Shown: piece by piece, positions 54,941 to 64,000 of the stretch | Position numbering within the stretch: position 1 is the first letter of the stretch | How the letters are laid out: each line of letters starts with the position of its first letter | Assembly: GCA_022760435.1 (NCBI GenBank) | Contig: JALEFY010000007.1 | Coordinates: 124,001 to 188,000 of the forward strand | Direction: 5' to 3' | DNA from: Neomegalonema sp. | GTDB lineage: Bacteria; Pseudomonadota; Alphaproteobacteria; Rhodobacterales; Rhodobacteraceae | Length of the DNA stretch: 64,000 bases | Notes under the pieces: model-generated | Told to the model about the DNA's origin: nothing | Databases searched by the model: none | The model's input: only the letters and a program-made list of their open reading frames with translations | Made by a program: the position numbers and the translations under genes

Positions 54941-55250
54941 GCTTTCCCCCCGCTCTGCGCGCGCTTGCTGGCTTGGCTGGCCGAGGTGCAAGACGCGCAA
55001 CTCACACTGTGATTCGATTGCGAACACTATGGGACGGAACGCCAGAGATCCGGCCAGAAATCCCGGACCGGGTGCAATCGCGGCGCGCATCGGTTTTGCG
55101 GCAACAAGCAATGCCCGCTCCCTGCCTTACCCCTGGCACAGGACGTTGGCCGCGCGCTTGACATTCAGCGCCCCGACCTTGATTGAAGGCGCGTCAGATA
55201 GGCGGGCACGCGGCCCGCCTTTTCACGTTTGAAGCAGATGAGGCCAGACC
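54941..55250. other. 310-base intergenic region upstream of ychF
   Basis: The first part is not coding. A promoter-like TTGACA (55158-55163) is followed about 17 bases later by GATTGA, and a strong hairpin lies just downstream (55200-55220). No gene found. Confidence 0.5.
55200..55223 (+). terminator. terminator-like hairpin in the ychF leader
   Basis: AGGCGGGC-ACGCG-GCCCGCCT followed by TTTTC: an 8-bp GC-rich stem, 5-base loop and T-run. It lies 31 bases before the ychF start and no plus-strand gene ends nearby, so it is either an attenuator, a terminator of an unannotated short RNA, or a 5' mRNA stabiliser. Confidence 0.6.
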
Positions 55251-56348
55251 ATGGGGTTCAAGTGCGGGATTGTCGGATTGCCGAATGTGGGGAAATCGAC
55301 CCTGTTCAACGCGCTTACCCGCACGGCGGCGGCGCAAGCGGCGAACTTTCCATTCTGCACCATTGAGCCCAATGTCGGTGAAGTCTCGGTCCCTGACAAG
55401 CGCTTGAGCAAGCTCGCGCAAATCGCCGGATCCAAGGAAGTGATCCCGGCCCGGCTTACCTTTGTCGACATTGCCGGTCTGGTGAAGGGCGCCTCCAAGG
55501 GTGAGGGGCTCGGCAACCAGTTCCTCGCCAATATCCGCGAGACCGACGCCATCGCCCAGGTCCTGCGCTGCTTTGAGGATGACGACATCACCCATGTCGA
55601 TGGCCGCGTGGATCCGTTGGCGGATGCCGAAACCATCGAGACCGAATTGATGCTCGCCGATCTGGAAAGCATCGAAAAGCGCCTGGTCAATCTGGCCAAG
55701 AAGATCAAGAGCGGCGACAAGGAAGCCAAGGAGCAGGCGGCGCTGCTGGAGCGCGCGCGCGTCCTGCTCGAAGATGGCAAGCCCGCGCGCCTGATGAGCA
55801 TCTCTGAGGAAGAGCGCAAACCCTTCGCCATGCTGCAACTGCTCAGCGCCAAGCCGATCGTCTATGTCTGCAATGTCGAGGAGGCGGCCGCCGACAAGGG
55901 CAACGCCCATTCCGACAAGGTGATGGCGCGCGCGCGCGAGGAAGGCGCGGCCTGCGTGATCATCTCCGCCGCCATCGAAGCAGAGATCAGCCAGCTTGAT
56001 GATGACGAGCGCGCGGTGTTTCTCGAAGACATGGGGCTGGAGGAGCCTGGCCTCGACCGTTTGATCCGGGCGGGCTATGAGCTGCTTGGCCTCGCAACCT
56101 ATTTCACCGTCGGCCCCAAGGAAGCGCGCGCCTGGACGATCCCGGCCCAATGCACCGCCCCCAAGGCCGCCGGGGTGATCCATACCGATTTTGAAAAGGG
56201 CTTCATCCGCGCCGAAACCACCTCCTATGACGACTTCGTCGCTTGCGGCGGCGAACAGGGCGCCAAAGAGGCCGGCAAGATGCGGCTGGAAGGCAAGGAA
56301 TATATCGTCAAGGATGGCGATGTGATGCATTTCCGCTTTAACAATTGA
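55251..56348 (+). CDS. ychF: redox-regulated ATPase YchF (OLA1-like)
   Basis: 365 residues. P-loop GLPNVGKST (9-17) and the ATP-preferring VCNVEE (replacing NKxD), [10 protein letters not shown]3 loop, and the C-terminal TGS domain ending HFRFNN are all present. It is a universally conserved translation-associated ATPase. Confidence 0.97.
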   Translation: MGFKCGIVGLPNVGKSTLFNALTRTAAAQAANFPFCTIEPNVGEVSVPDKRLSKLAQIAGSKEVIPARLTFVDIAGLVKGASKGEGLGNQFLANIRETDAIAQVLRCFEDDDITHVDGRVDPLADAETIETELMLADLESIEKRLVNLAKKIKSGDKEAKEQAALLERARVLLEDGKPARLMSISEEERKPFAMLQLLSAKPIVYVCNVEEAAADKGNAHSDKVMARAREEGAACVIISAAIEAEISQLDDDERAVFLEDMGLEEPGLDRLIRAGYELLGLATYFTVGPKEARAWTIPAQCTAPKAAGVIHTDFEKGFIRAETTSYDDFVACGGEQGAKEAGKMRLEGKEYIVKDGDVMHFRFNN

Positions 56349-56395
56349 TCAACCACACGCGTTTACACTTGGGAAACCACCCAGATTTACTTTAA

Positions 56396-56420
56396 AAAAG
56401 GTGCGTTTTGCGCCTTTTAT
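56396..56420 (+). terminator. terminator after ychF
   Basis: AAAAGGTGCG-TTT-TGCGCCTTTT: a 10-bp stem with two G-U pairs, loop TTT and a following T-run, 48 bases after the ychF stop. Confidence 0.8.
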
Positions 56421-56482
56421 GCAATTTGTAAAGGCTTTGGGTTCTACACTCTGTCCAACAGAATTTTGGCGCAGAGGGATCC

Positions 56483-57034
56483 ATGCCTAAGGATGCCACC
56501 GACATTGCGAAGATCAGGAGCGAGCGCCCCCGTCAAAGCGGGATCCTGCGCTGCTTTCTACGCGCCCGCCGCGGAACGACGGCGGTCGAGTTTGCCTTGC
56601 TCTCGATCCCGTTCTTCATGCTGCTTGGCAGCATCATCGAAGTTGGTCTGCTCTCGCTCAACAGCGCCGCGCTGAAAAACGGCGTGCGCGAAGCCGCGCG
56701 CGCTGGCCGCGTCGGCACCGCCGCCTGCATGGACGCGGAAGAAATGCGCGAGATGATCTGCACGAGCGCCAAACTGCTCGCCGATTGTGAAAACCGCCTG
56801 AGCGTCAACCAAAAGCGGATCGAGGGCTGGGGCGGCGATGCCGGGAGCCAGGTCGGCGCGAATGACAATGACACCGTCAATGGCGGCGACATCATCGTCG
56901 CGCGGGCTGTCTATGAATGGAAGGTGATCTCCCCCTTCATGGGCGAGATCATGGGGGCGAGTGAGGGCGTCTTCGAGTTCGCGCAGAGTTTTGCCTATCA
57001 GGCGGAACCCTATGGCGCCTCGAATTGCAAATAG
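56483..57034 (+). CDS. TadE-like pseudopilin
   Basis: 183 residues. A short basic head, then RRGTTAVEFALLSIPFFMLL, the TadE motif: a Glu at position five of a hydrophobic helix (about 31-55). The rest is extracytoplasmic with several cysteines (TAACMDAEEM, MICTS, LADCEN). Tad-locus minor pilins bring such proteins to the surface. The rest of a Tad locus is not in this window. Confidence 0.9.
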   Translation: MPKDATDIAKIRSERPRQSGILRCFLRARRGTTAVEFALLSIPFFMLLGSIIEVGLLSLNSAALKNGVREAARAGRVGTAACMDAEEMREMICTSAKLLADCENRLSVNQKRIEGWGGDAGSQVGANDNDTVNGGDIIVARAVYEWKVISPFMGEIMGASEGVFEFAQSFAYQAEPYGASNCK

Positions 57035-57047
57035 GGAAGGCTGATCC

Positions 57048-57716
57048 ATGGGCATGAAGAGTGGCAAACCTTCGCTGCTTAAGCAGCTTCGCGAGCGCCG
57101 CCGGGCTTATCTGGCGGAGCGCAAGGGCCTCGCCGTGATCGAGTTCGTCTTCATCCTGCCAGCGATGATGTCGCTGCTGGTCGGCAGTATCGAGGTGGTC
57201 GGCTATACATGGGCGACAGGCCGCGTCGAGGATGCCGCTGGCGCCGTGGGCGATCTCACTGCCCAGAATGTCAGCATGAACGAGCAGATCATGGCCACCA
57301 TCGCCGAAGCTGGCGACACCATGATCCGTACCAATTCGAGCGCGGATAACTCGGTCGACGATCTCAACATCACAATCAGTTCGGTTCTGGCCTGTGATTG
57401 CGGCGGCGGCTCAGGCGATTTCTGCTTTGAGGTTCTGTGGAGCCACAAATTCGAGGCCGGAGCGGCTGCCACCGGTCACGCGCAAGGCAGCGAGATCGAA
57501 GTGCCCAGCGAATTGGCCCTGAGTGAGAATGACACGCTGATCGTGACCGAGGTCGAGTTCAGCTATGATCCCAAGATCCAGTTCATGGTGCCCGACAGCT
57601 TGCTGCACATGGAAGAGACCTCGTATTTCCGGCCGCGCCTGACCAAGCGGATCGTCCATACCGGCGATCAGAAATACGATGTCGAGCCGTTCTGCCCGGA
57701 AGATGACAACGGCTGA
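57048..57716 (+). CDS. TadE/TadG-like protein
   Basis: 222 residues; motif GLAVIEFVFILPAMMSLLVG with Glu in the first turn of a single N-terminal helix (about 27-50), then an extracytoplasmic domain with Cys-rich ACDCGGGSGDFCFE. Spaced 13 bases after the preceding TadE-like gene, same strand; the two are probably co-expressed minor pilins. Confidence 0.9.
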   Translation: MGMKSGKPSLLKQLRERRRAYLAERKGLAVIEFVFILPAMMSLLVGSIEVVGYTWATGRVEDAAGAVGDLTAQNVSMNEQIMATIAEAGDTMIRTNSSADNSVDDLNITISSVLACDCGGGSGDFCFEVLWSHKFEAGAAATGHAQGSEIEVPSELALSENDTLIVTEVEFSYDPKIQFMVPDSLLHMEETSYFRPRLTKRIVHTGDQKYDVEPFCPEDDNG

Positions 57717-57793
57717 CGATGGCATCTTGGCCAAAGCCGCTCATCGCGAGCCGCTTCAGCCTCAGGGCAAAACGTCTTCAACCGAAGCGAGCA

Positions 57794-57819
57794 CCCCGCC
57801 CCCCGGATGAGCGGCGGGG
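57794..57819. terminator. hairpin between convergent TadG-like gene and pyc
   Basis: CCCCGCC...GGCGGGG (57794-57800 and 57813-57819) pairs 7 bp with a 12-base loop; no T-run. Possible bidirectional terminator. Confidence 0.4.
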
Positions 57820-57825
57820 CATCCC

Positions 57826-60800
57826 TCACCCCGCCTCGAACTCGACCAGCAGATCCTTGGCATCGACCTGCTCGCCCGCCTTGGCGCAGACGCGCTTGAT
57901 GGTCCCGGCGCGATCGGCATGGATCGCGGTTTCCATCTTCATCGCCTCGATGGTCAGCAGCAGATCGCCCTTCTCGACCTTCGCGCCGTCCTTGGCAGTC
58001 ACCGAGGCGACCACTCCCGGCATCGGCGCGGCGACATGGGCGGCGTTGCCGTCCTCGGCTCGCGGACGGCGCACGGCGGTGGCGACCCGGTTGCGATCCG
58101 GCACCCGCACCGTGCGCGGCTGGCCGTTGAGCTCGAAGAACACCTTCACCATCGCCTCTTCATCGGGATCCGACATCGCCAGCAGCCGCAGCACCAGCGT
58201 CTTGCCCGGCTCAAGGTCGATAAACACCTCGTCGCCCGATTTCATGCCGTAAAAGAAGATCGGCGTCGGCAGCACCCGCACCGGACCGTAGTCGCGGCGC
58301 CGGCCCATATAGTCGAGATAGACCTTGGGATACATCAGGTAAGAGCCCAGATCCTCGTCATCGACCTTGACCCCCGGCATCTGATCCTGCGCTTCCTTGC
58401 GCGCGGCCTCCAGATCCACAGGCGGCAGCGTCGCACCGGGGCGGCCCTTGATCGGCGATCCGCCCTTGAGCACTTTCTTTTGTAGCGCGTCCGGGAAGCC
58501 GTTCGGCGGCACCCCGAGCCCGCCCTTGAAGAAGTCGACCACCGATGCCGGGAAGTCCACATCGCGTGCCGGATCGGCGATATCGCTCGCCGTCAGCCCG
58601 CCCGAGACCATGACCAGCGCCATGTCGCCGACCACTTTCGAGCTCGGCGTCACTTTCGGAATATCGCCAAACAGATTGTTCACATCGCGATAGGTCTGCG
58701 CGACCTCCGGCCAGCGCTCATCGAGCCCCATCGAGCGCGCCTGCGCCTTGAGGTTGGTGAACTGCCCGCCCGGCATCTGGTGCAGATAGACTTCCGAGGC
58801 CGGCGCCTTCATGTCGGTCTCGAAGGCGGCGTATTGCAGGCGGACATGCTCCCAATAGTTGGAGATCTCGCGCACCACTTCCGGATCAAAGCCGGTATCA
58901 CGCTCGGTAAAGCGCAGCGCCTCGACGATCGAGCCAAGGCAGGGCTGCGAGGTCATGCCGGCGAAGCTGTCCATCGCCGCGTCCACCGCATCCACCCCGG
59001 CCGCGGACGCCGCGAGGATCGTCGCCCCGGCAATGCCGCTGGTGTCATGGGTGTGGAAATGGATCGGCAGCGCGGTCTCGGCCTTCAGCGCCTCGATCAG
59101 CAGCGTCGCCGAGGCGGGTTTGAGCAGGCCCGCCATGTCCTTGAGCCCGAGGATATGCGCGCCCGCATCGCGCAGGTCCCGCGCCATCTTCGTGTAATAC
59201 TCGAGCGTGTAGGTGGTCTCGTTGGGGTCGAGCACATCGCCGGTATAGCAGATCGTCGCCTCGAGCACCTTGCCGCTCTCGAGCACCGCATCCATGGCGA
59301 CGCGCATGTTCTCGACCCAGTTGAGGCTGTCGAACACCCGGAACACATCGACACCCGAGCGCGCGGCCTGGAGGACGAAATGCTCGACCACATTATCGGG
59401 ATAGTTGGTGTAGCCCACCCCGTTGCTGGCGCGCAGCAGCATCTGGGTCATGATATTGGGGAACTTGGCGCGCAGATCGACGAGCCGCTTCCACGGGCAT
59501 TCTTGCAAGAAGCGATAGGCGACATCGAAGGTCGCCCCGCCCCAGCACTCCATCGAAAAGAGCTCGGGCATGTTATGGGCATAGGCCTCGCCCACGCCCA
59601 GCATGTCGATGCTGCGCATCCGCGTGGCCAGCAGCGACTGATGCCCGTCGCGCATGGTGGTGTCGGTGAGCAGCAGCTTCTTTTGCACCTTCATCCAGTC
59701 CGCGACCGCCTGCGGGCCCTTCTCATCGAGCAAGGTTCTGGTGCCCGGCGCCGGGGCGGCGGCGCGCAATTGCGGCGCGCGCGGCTCCTTGGCATAGGCG
59801 GGCGGACGGGCCCGGCCCACGGTCTCGGGATGTCCGTTGACCGAGATATCGGCGATATAATTGAGCAGCTTGGTCGCCCGGTCGCGGCGGCGCTTGAACT
59901 CGAAGAGCTCGGGCGTCGTGTCGATGAAGCGGGTGGTGTAGCTGTTATCCTGAAACTTCGGATGCGCGATCAGGTTCTCGACAAAGGCGAGGTTGGTGGC
60001 CACGCCCCGGATCCGGAACTCGCGCAGCGCCCGGTCCATGCGCAAGATCGCCTCTTCCGGGCTCGGGGCCCAGGCGGTCACCTTCTCCAGCAGCGAGTCG
60101 TAATAGCGGGTGATGACCGCGCCCGAATAGGCGGTGCCGCCATCGAGGCGGATGCCAAAGCCGGTCGCGCCGCGATAGGCGGTGATCCGGCCGTAATCGG
60201 GAATGAAATTGTTGAGCGGATCCTCGGTCGTGATCCGGCATTGCAGCGCATGGCCGTTGAGGCGGATCTTGTCCTGGCTCGGCACCCCGCTCTCGGGATC
60301 GCCGATGCGCGCGCCTTCGGCCAGACGGATCTGCGCCTTTACGATGTCGATGCCGGTGACTTCCTCGGTCACCGTGTGCTCGACCTGCACGCGCGGGTTC
60401 ACCTCGATGAAGTAGAAGGCGCCGCTGTCCATATCCATCAGGAACTCGACGGTGCCCGCCAGTTCATAGCGCGCGTATTCGCCGATCTTGCGGCCAAGCT
60501 CGCAGATCTCGGCGCGCTGGGCGTCGCTCAGATAGGGGGCCGGGGCGCGCTCCACGACCTTCTGGTTGCGCCGCTGCACCGAGCAATCGCGCTCGAACAG
60601 ATGGACGAGATTGCCGAAGCGGTCGCCGATGATCTGCACCTCGACATGGCGGGCGCGCTCGACCAGTTTCTCGAGATAGACCTCGTCCTTGCCAAAGGCC
60701 GCCGCGGCCTCGCGCTTGCCCGCGAGCACCTCGCGCTCGAGCTCGTCTTCCGAGCGGATCGGGCGCATGCCGCGACCGCCCCCGCCCCAGGAGGCCTTGA

Positions 60801-61278
60801 GCATCAGCGGATAGCCGATCTCGGCCGCCATCTCGCGCACCTGCGCCATGTCATCAGGCAGCACTTCGGTCGCGGGCACCACCGGCACCCCGGCGGCAAT
60901 GGCGGCGTTGCGGGCAGAGACCTTGTCGCCGAGCAGACGCATGGTCTCGGGGCGCGGGCCGATGAAGGTGATGCCAGCCTCGGCGCAGGCTTCGGCAAAC
61001 TCAGGGCTTTCGGAGAGAAAGCCATAGCCGGGGTGGATCGCATCGGCGCCGGATTTCTGCGCCACCTTGATGATATCGGGGATCTCCAGATAGGCACGCA
61101 CCGGCCCCAGACCCTCGCCGATCCGGTAGGCTTCATCGGTCTTGAAACGGTGCAGGCCGAGCTTGTCTTCCTCGGCATAGATGGCGACGGTTTTCTTGCC
61201 GAGCTCGTTGGCAGCACGGCTGACGCGAATGGCGATTTCCCCCCGGTTCGCGATCAGGATTTTATTGAATTTGGTCAT
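57826..61278 (-). CDS. pyc: pyruvate carboxylase
   Basis: 1150 residues from ATG at 61278 (MTKFNKILIANRGEIAIR). Biotin carboxylase domain (about 5-460, SWGGGGRGMRPI, NPRVQVEHTVTEE), carboxyltransferase domain (about 535-800, DTTMRDGHQSLLATR with Asp and Arg, HTHDTSGI metal-site His), PYC C-terminal domain, and a biotinyl domain with EAMKME near the end. It makes oxaloacetate from pyruvate, bicarbonate and ATP, feeding the TCA cycle and gluconeogenesis. Stands alone in its transcription unit. Confidence 0.97.
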   Translation of the reverse strand: MTKFNKILIANRGEIAIRVSRAANELGKKTVAIYAEEDKLGLHRFKTDEAYRIGEGLGPVRAYLEIPDIIKVAQKSGADAIHPGYGFLSESPEFAEACAEAGITFIGPRPETMRLLGDKVSARNAAIAAGVPVVPATEVLPDDMAQVREMAAEIGYPLMLKASWGGGGRGMRPIRSEDELEREVLAGKREAAAAFGKDEVYLEKLVERARHVEVQIIGDRFGNLVHLFERDCSVQRRNQKVVERAPAPYLSDAQRAEICELGRKIGEYARYELAGTVEFLMDMDSGAFYFIEVNPRVQVEHTVTEEVTGIDIVKAQIRLAEGARIGDPESGVPSQDKIRLNGHALQCRITTEDPLNNFIPDYGRITAYRGATGFGIRLDGGTAYSGAVITRYYDSLLEKVTAWAPSPEEAILRMDRALREFRIRGVATNLAFVENLIAHPKFQDNSYTTRFIDTTPELFEFKRRRDRATKLLNYIADISVNGHPETVGRARPPAYAKEPRAPQLRAAAPAPGTRTLLDEKGPQAVADWMKVQKKLLLTDTTMRDGHQSLLATRMRSIDMLGVGEAYAHNMPELFSMECWGGATFDVAYRFLQECPWKRLVDLRAKFPNIMTQMLLRASNGVGYTNYPDNVVEHFVLQAARSGVDVFRVFDSLNWVENMRVAMDAVLESGKVLEATICYTGDVLDPNETTYTLEYYTKMARDLRDAGAHILGLKDMAGLLKPASATLLIEALKAETALPIHFHTHDTSGIAGATILAASAAGVDAVDAAMDSFAGMTSQPCLGSIVEALRFTERDTGFDPEVVREISNYWEHVRLQYAAFETDMKAPASEVYLHQMPGGQFTNLKAQARSMGLDERWPEVAQTYRDVNNLFGDIPKVTPSSKVVGDMALVMVSGGLTASDIADPARDVDFPASVVDFFKGGLGVPPNGFPDALQKKVLKGGSPIKGRPGATLPPVDLEAARKEAQDQMPGVKVDDEDLGSYLMYPKVYLDYMGRRRDYGPVRVLPTPIFFYGMKSGDEVFIDLEPGKTLVLRLLAMSDPDEEAMVKVFFELNGQPRTVRVPDRNRVATAVRRPRAEDGNAAHVAAPMPGVVASVTAKDGAKVEKGDLLLTIEAMKMETAIHADRAGTIKRVCAKAGEQVDAKDLLVEFEAG

Positions 61279-61559
61279 TTTGCCTATCCAGTTTGCGCAG
61301 TGGCGGCATTCTTGGCCAAGTTTTGTCCGCACGCAAGAGTTTGTTGCAGCGCAAAAACTTATGGGCGCCATAACAAGCGCACGCCTACGCAGAACTGGGG
61401 ATCACCCACGCCCCTCTGGACGCGCCAGAGAGGCCCGGATGGGCTAACAAATCGAAAACGAAGACCCAGCAGGCAAAACCGGGCAAGCATTCCCGGTCAG
61501 GCATGGCCGGGCAGAAAAGAAGGAGCAGACAAGAAGAGGCAGCCAAGCGAGGCGATCCC

Positions 61560-63161
61560 CTACCCCGCCCGCGCGTCCTCAAGGATCATCCGGGCGCCCT
61601 TCTCGGCGATCATGATCGTCGGCGAGTTGGTGTTGCCCGAGGTGATCGTCGGCATCACCGAGGCATCGACGACGCGCAGGCCGGGCAGGCCATGCACGCG
61701 CAGCCGCGCATCCACCACCGCCTGATCATCCGAGCCCATCTTCGCCGTCCCGACCGGGTGGAAGATCGTGGTGCCGATCTGCCCGGCCGCCTGCACCAGA
61801 TCCGCCTCGCTGACATATTCCGGTCCCGGGCGTACCTCTTGCGGCTTGTAGCGCGCGAGCGGCTCTTGCGCGACGATCCGGCGGGTGAGCGCGATCGCCC
61901 GCGCCGCCACCTGCCGATCACCCTCGGTGGACAGATAATTCGGCGCGATCGCCGGCTTCTCGCTCGGGTCAGGCGATTTGGCCCAGATCCAGCCGCGGCT
62001 CTGCGGGCGCAGCGGCACCACGCTGGCGGTGAAGGCCGGGAACGGGTCCAGCGGATCCCCGAACTTGTTCAGCGAGAGCGGCTGCACATGATACTCGAGA
62101 TCCGGCGTCTCGACCTCCGGCCCCGAGCGCGTGAACACCCCAAGCTGGCTCGGTGCCATCGACATCGGCCCCGAGCGCTTGAGCATGTATTCGAGCCCGA
62201 TCCCCGCTTGCCCGAGCCAGGTGCTCGCACGCTGATTGAGCGTCGCACACCCCTCGACCCGGTAGGCGCAGCGGATCTGCAAATGGTCTTGCAGATTGCC
62301 GCCGACCCCGGGCATCTCTCGCACCACATCAATCCCCAAATCCTGAAGCAGATGCCCCGGCCCGATCCCGGAAAGCTGCATCAGGTGCGGCGAGCCGATC
62401 GCCCCGGCGCTCAGGATCACCTCGCCCCGCGCGCGCAATTGCTTGACCGCGCCCTGATGCGAGACCTGCACCCCGACCGCGCGCCCGTCCTCGATCAGGA
62501 CCTTTTGCGCCTGCGCCTCGGTCAGCACCGTCAGATTGGGCCGCTTTTGCACCGGACGCAAAAAGCCCTTGGCGGTGTTCCAGCGCCAGCCGGATTTCTG
62601 ATTGACCCGAAAATAGCTCGACCCCTCATTGGAGCCGCGGTTGAAATCCTCGGTGCGCGCAATGCCCACCGCCTCGCAGGCATCGCGGAACGCATCGAGG
62701 ATCTCCCAGGACAGGCGCTGCTCCTCCACCCGCCACTCGCCGCCCGCGCCATGCAGCTCATCGGCGCCGGCATAGTAATCCTCGGACTTGAGGAAGAAGG
62801 GCAGCACATCGTCCCAGCCCCAGCCGGTATTGCCGAGCTGACGCCACTGATCATAGTCGCGCGCCTGCCCGCGCATATAGATCATGCCGTTGATCGAGGA
62901 GCAGCCGCCCAGCACCCGCCCGCGCGGATAGCCGATCGCGCGCCCGCCCAGCCCCGGCTCGGGCTCGGTCTTGAAGCACCAGTCGGTGCGCGGATTGCCG
63001 ATGCAATAGAGATAGCCGACCGGGATATGGATCCACAGATAGTTGTCCTTGCCCCCGGCCTCGAGCAGCAGCACCTTGTTGCGCGCATCCTCCGAGAGCC
63101 GGTTGGCGAGCACGCAGCCGGCCGAGCCGCCGCCGACGATGATGTAGTCGAACTGGTCCAT
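61560..63161 (-). CDS. GMC oxidoreductase (choline dehydrogenase-like)
   Basis: 533 residues from ATG at 63161 (GGAAGG upstream; upstream in-frame codons lack likeness). N-terminal FAD-binding [20 protein letters not shown] signatures [14 protein letters not shown] and [17 protein letters not shown]-terminal [11 protein letters not shown] and [17 protein letters not shown] with the active-site His and Asn. BetA-like, but members also oxidise other alcohols. Divergent from the LysR gene, which may control it. Confidence 0.9.
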   Translation of the reverse strand: MDQFDYIIVGGGSAGCVLANRLSEDARNKVLLLEAGGKDNYLWIHIPVGYLYCIGNPRTDWCFKTEPEPGLGGRAIGYPRGRVLGGCSSINGMIYMRGQARDYDQWRQLGNTGWGWDDVLPFFLKSEDYYAGADELHGAGGEWRVEEQRLSWEILDAFRDACEAVGIARTEDFNRGSNEGSSYFRVNQKSGWRWNTAKGFLRPVQKRPNLTVLTEAQAQKVLIEDGRAVGVQVSHQGAVKQLRARGEVILSAGAIGSPHLMQLSGIGPGHLLQDLGIDVVREMPGVGGNLQDHLQIRCAYRVEGCATLNQRASTWLGQAGIGLEYMLKRSGPMSMAPSQLGVFTRSGPEVETPDLEYHVQPLSLNKFGDPLDPFPAFTASVVPLRPQSRGWIWAKSPDPSEKPAIAPNYLSTEGDRQVAARAIALTRRIVAQEPLARYKPQEVRPGPEYVSEADLVQAAGQIGTTIFHPVGTAKMGSDDQAVVDARLRVHGLPGLRVVDASVMPTITSGNTNSPTIMIAEKGARMILEDARAG

Positions 63162-63316
63162 CTGTCCTTCCGAGGCACCTGGAGCGCCTCGCCTCCCTGA
63201 TTTTCTGGCTTTGAGGCAGTGTTTCGCATCCCGGCGCGCGAAGAAATGCACGATTTTGCACGGAGCCTGTGCATAATCGTGCACGCTTCAAGATCGAGCA
63301 TAAACGAGGCCGCGCG
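63162..63316. promoter_or_regulatory. divergent control region, GMC gene and LysR gene
   Basis: 155 bases between two divergent starts, the usual place for a LysR operator and both promoters. A TGCAC-rich segment (ATGCACGATTTTGCACGG and ATAATCGTGCACGC, about 63245-63288) contains CGTGCA / TGCACG inverted pairs that could be the LysR site. Confidence 0.5.
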
Positions 63317-64000
63317 ATGCTGTCGGACTTTCACTGGGATGACATCCGCTTCTTTCTCACCGCCCAGCGGCTCGGCAGCTACAGCGCCGCCGCCAAGCGG
63401 CTCGGGGTCTCGCACACCACCGTTGCCCGGCATCTCGAGCGGCTCGAGCGGCAGATCGGGGCACCGCTGTTCGAGCGCACCGCCGAGGGGCTCGCACCCA
63501 GCGAGGCCGGGCAGCAGATCATCGCTCTGGCCGGGCAGATGGAGAGCGCGGCCAGCGCCATCGCCGACCGGCTCGGCACAGCGGGCGCACAGGTGAGCGG
63601 CACGGTGCGGATCGGGGCACCGGACGGGATCGGCAACGCCTTTCTCTCCTCCCTGCTGCCGCTGCTGCAACGCGAGCAACCGGCCCTGACGCTGGAGCTG
63701 GTGCCGGTGCCGATCACCCACAAGCTGTGGAAGCGCGAGGCCGATATCGCGATCAGCCTCGAGCGCCCGGAGAGCGGGCATCTCGTGCGCCGCAAGCTGA
63801 CCGATTACGATCTGCGGCTCTACGGCGCCCCCGCCCTGCTCGCCGATCTTGGCACGCCGGAGCGGCTCGAGGATCTGCGCGGCTTCGGCTTTGTCAGCTA
63901 TATCGACGATCTGCTCTATACCGAGGAGCTGGATTTTCTCGGCCGCATCCGCGATGGGCTGGGGGCTTGCGGGCTGTCGGTGCGCTACAAGGCAGCGACG
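63317..64000 (+). CDS. LysR-family regulator (C-terminus beyond window)
   Basis: 228 codons are visible and the frame is open to the right end. Start ATG at 63317, MLSDFHWDDIRFFLTAQRLG. HTH: SYSAAAKRLGVSHTTVARHL (about 20-40), then an effector domain. Divergent from the GMC oxidoreductase gene, so probable local regulator of it. Confidence 0.93.
   Translation, partial: MLSDFHWDDIRFFLTAQRLGSYSAAAKRLGVSHTTVARHLERLERQIGAPLFERTAEGLAPSEAGQQIIALAGQMESAASAIADRLGTAGAQVSGTVRIGAPDGIGNAFLSSLLPLLQREQPALTLELVPVPITHKLWKREADIAISLERPESGHLVRRKLTDYDLRLYGAPALLADLGTPERLEDLRGFGFVSYIDDLLYTEELDFLGRIRDGLGACGLSVRYKAAT

Noticed and set aside
58780-61725. Long open frame antisense to pyruvate carboxylase
   Set aside because: It is the mirror of a strongly conserved gene in high-GC DNA; no recognised domain.
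61503-63200. Long open frame opposite the GMC oxidoreductase
   Set aside because: Arg/Pro/Ala/His-rich shadow composition with no motif; the opposite strand is a clear enzyme.

Overview
This window is a GC-rich bacterial chromosome segment that looks alphaproteobacterial, most likely from the Rhodobacteraceae or a close relative. That placement is an inference. It rests on rpoH beside rluD with a divergent small membrane protein, tRNA-Tyr beside rlmB, a ccoNOQP operon with a perfect FNR/FnrL box, ureEFG, pyruvate carboxylase, H-NOX/GGDEF-EAL signalling and Tad-type pseudopilins. Genes are dense, on both strands, with many 4-20 bp overlaps. Three tRNA genes are present (Met-CAT, Arg-CCG, Tyr-GTA).

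Layout. 1-4.5 kb: a cut-off FdhF/YdeP-type molybdopterin oxidoreductase, then a degraded island (primase-like remnant, an AT-richer HEPN-like gene, an IS3-type transposase tail), an L-Asp/Glu racemase, and a VOC protein broken by one extra G. 4.5-9.5 kb: ureE-ureF-ureG without structural urease genes, a secreted protein, and an MsbA-like ABC exporter. 9.6-11.6 kb: a single-chain GmrSD-type DUF262/DUF1524 nuclease, then tRNA-Met bordered by a repeat array. 11.8-20.3 kb: Hpt phosphotransfer protein, WalW-type deacetylase, GT2 glycosyltransferase, hydrolase, membrane-patatin protein, rimO, LysR regulator. 20.3-24.7 kb: rpoH, rluD, a divergent small membrane protein, a secreted protein and two lipoproteins.

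24.9-31.5 kb is a signalling block: a GGDEF protein, a large acidic membrane protein, an H-NOX gene overlapping a GGDEF-EAL gene (probable NO to c-di-GMP pathway), a TetR-like gene, and tRNA-Arg. 31.6-39.1 kb: zinc-finger protein, polA and a TPR/acyltransferase-like gene in one direction; an ABC ATPase overlapping a membrane glycosyltransferase in the other. 39.1-41 kb: five 95-bp tandem repeats abutting tRNA-Tyr, then rlmB. 41-45.3 kb: the cbb3 oxidase operon and a divergent unknown Cys-motif protein sharing the FNR-controlled region.

45.4-55 kb: Tat-exported phosphoesterase, ArsR regulator with two small dimeric alpha-beta-barrel proteins, lipoprotein, thioesterase, FMN-dependent glutamate-synthase-like protein, purU, a carnitine-acyltransferase-like enzyme and an HSL-type esterase. 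55-64 kb: ychF, two TadE-like genes, pyruvate carboxylase, a GMC oxidoreductase and a divergent LysR gene cut by the window end.

The least explained features are the 95-97 bp repeat family that directly abuts the 3' ends of two tRNA genes, the island remnant with the HEPN-like protein, the Cys-motif protein opposite ccoN, and the several 10-20 bp tandem duplications in intergenic DNA.
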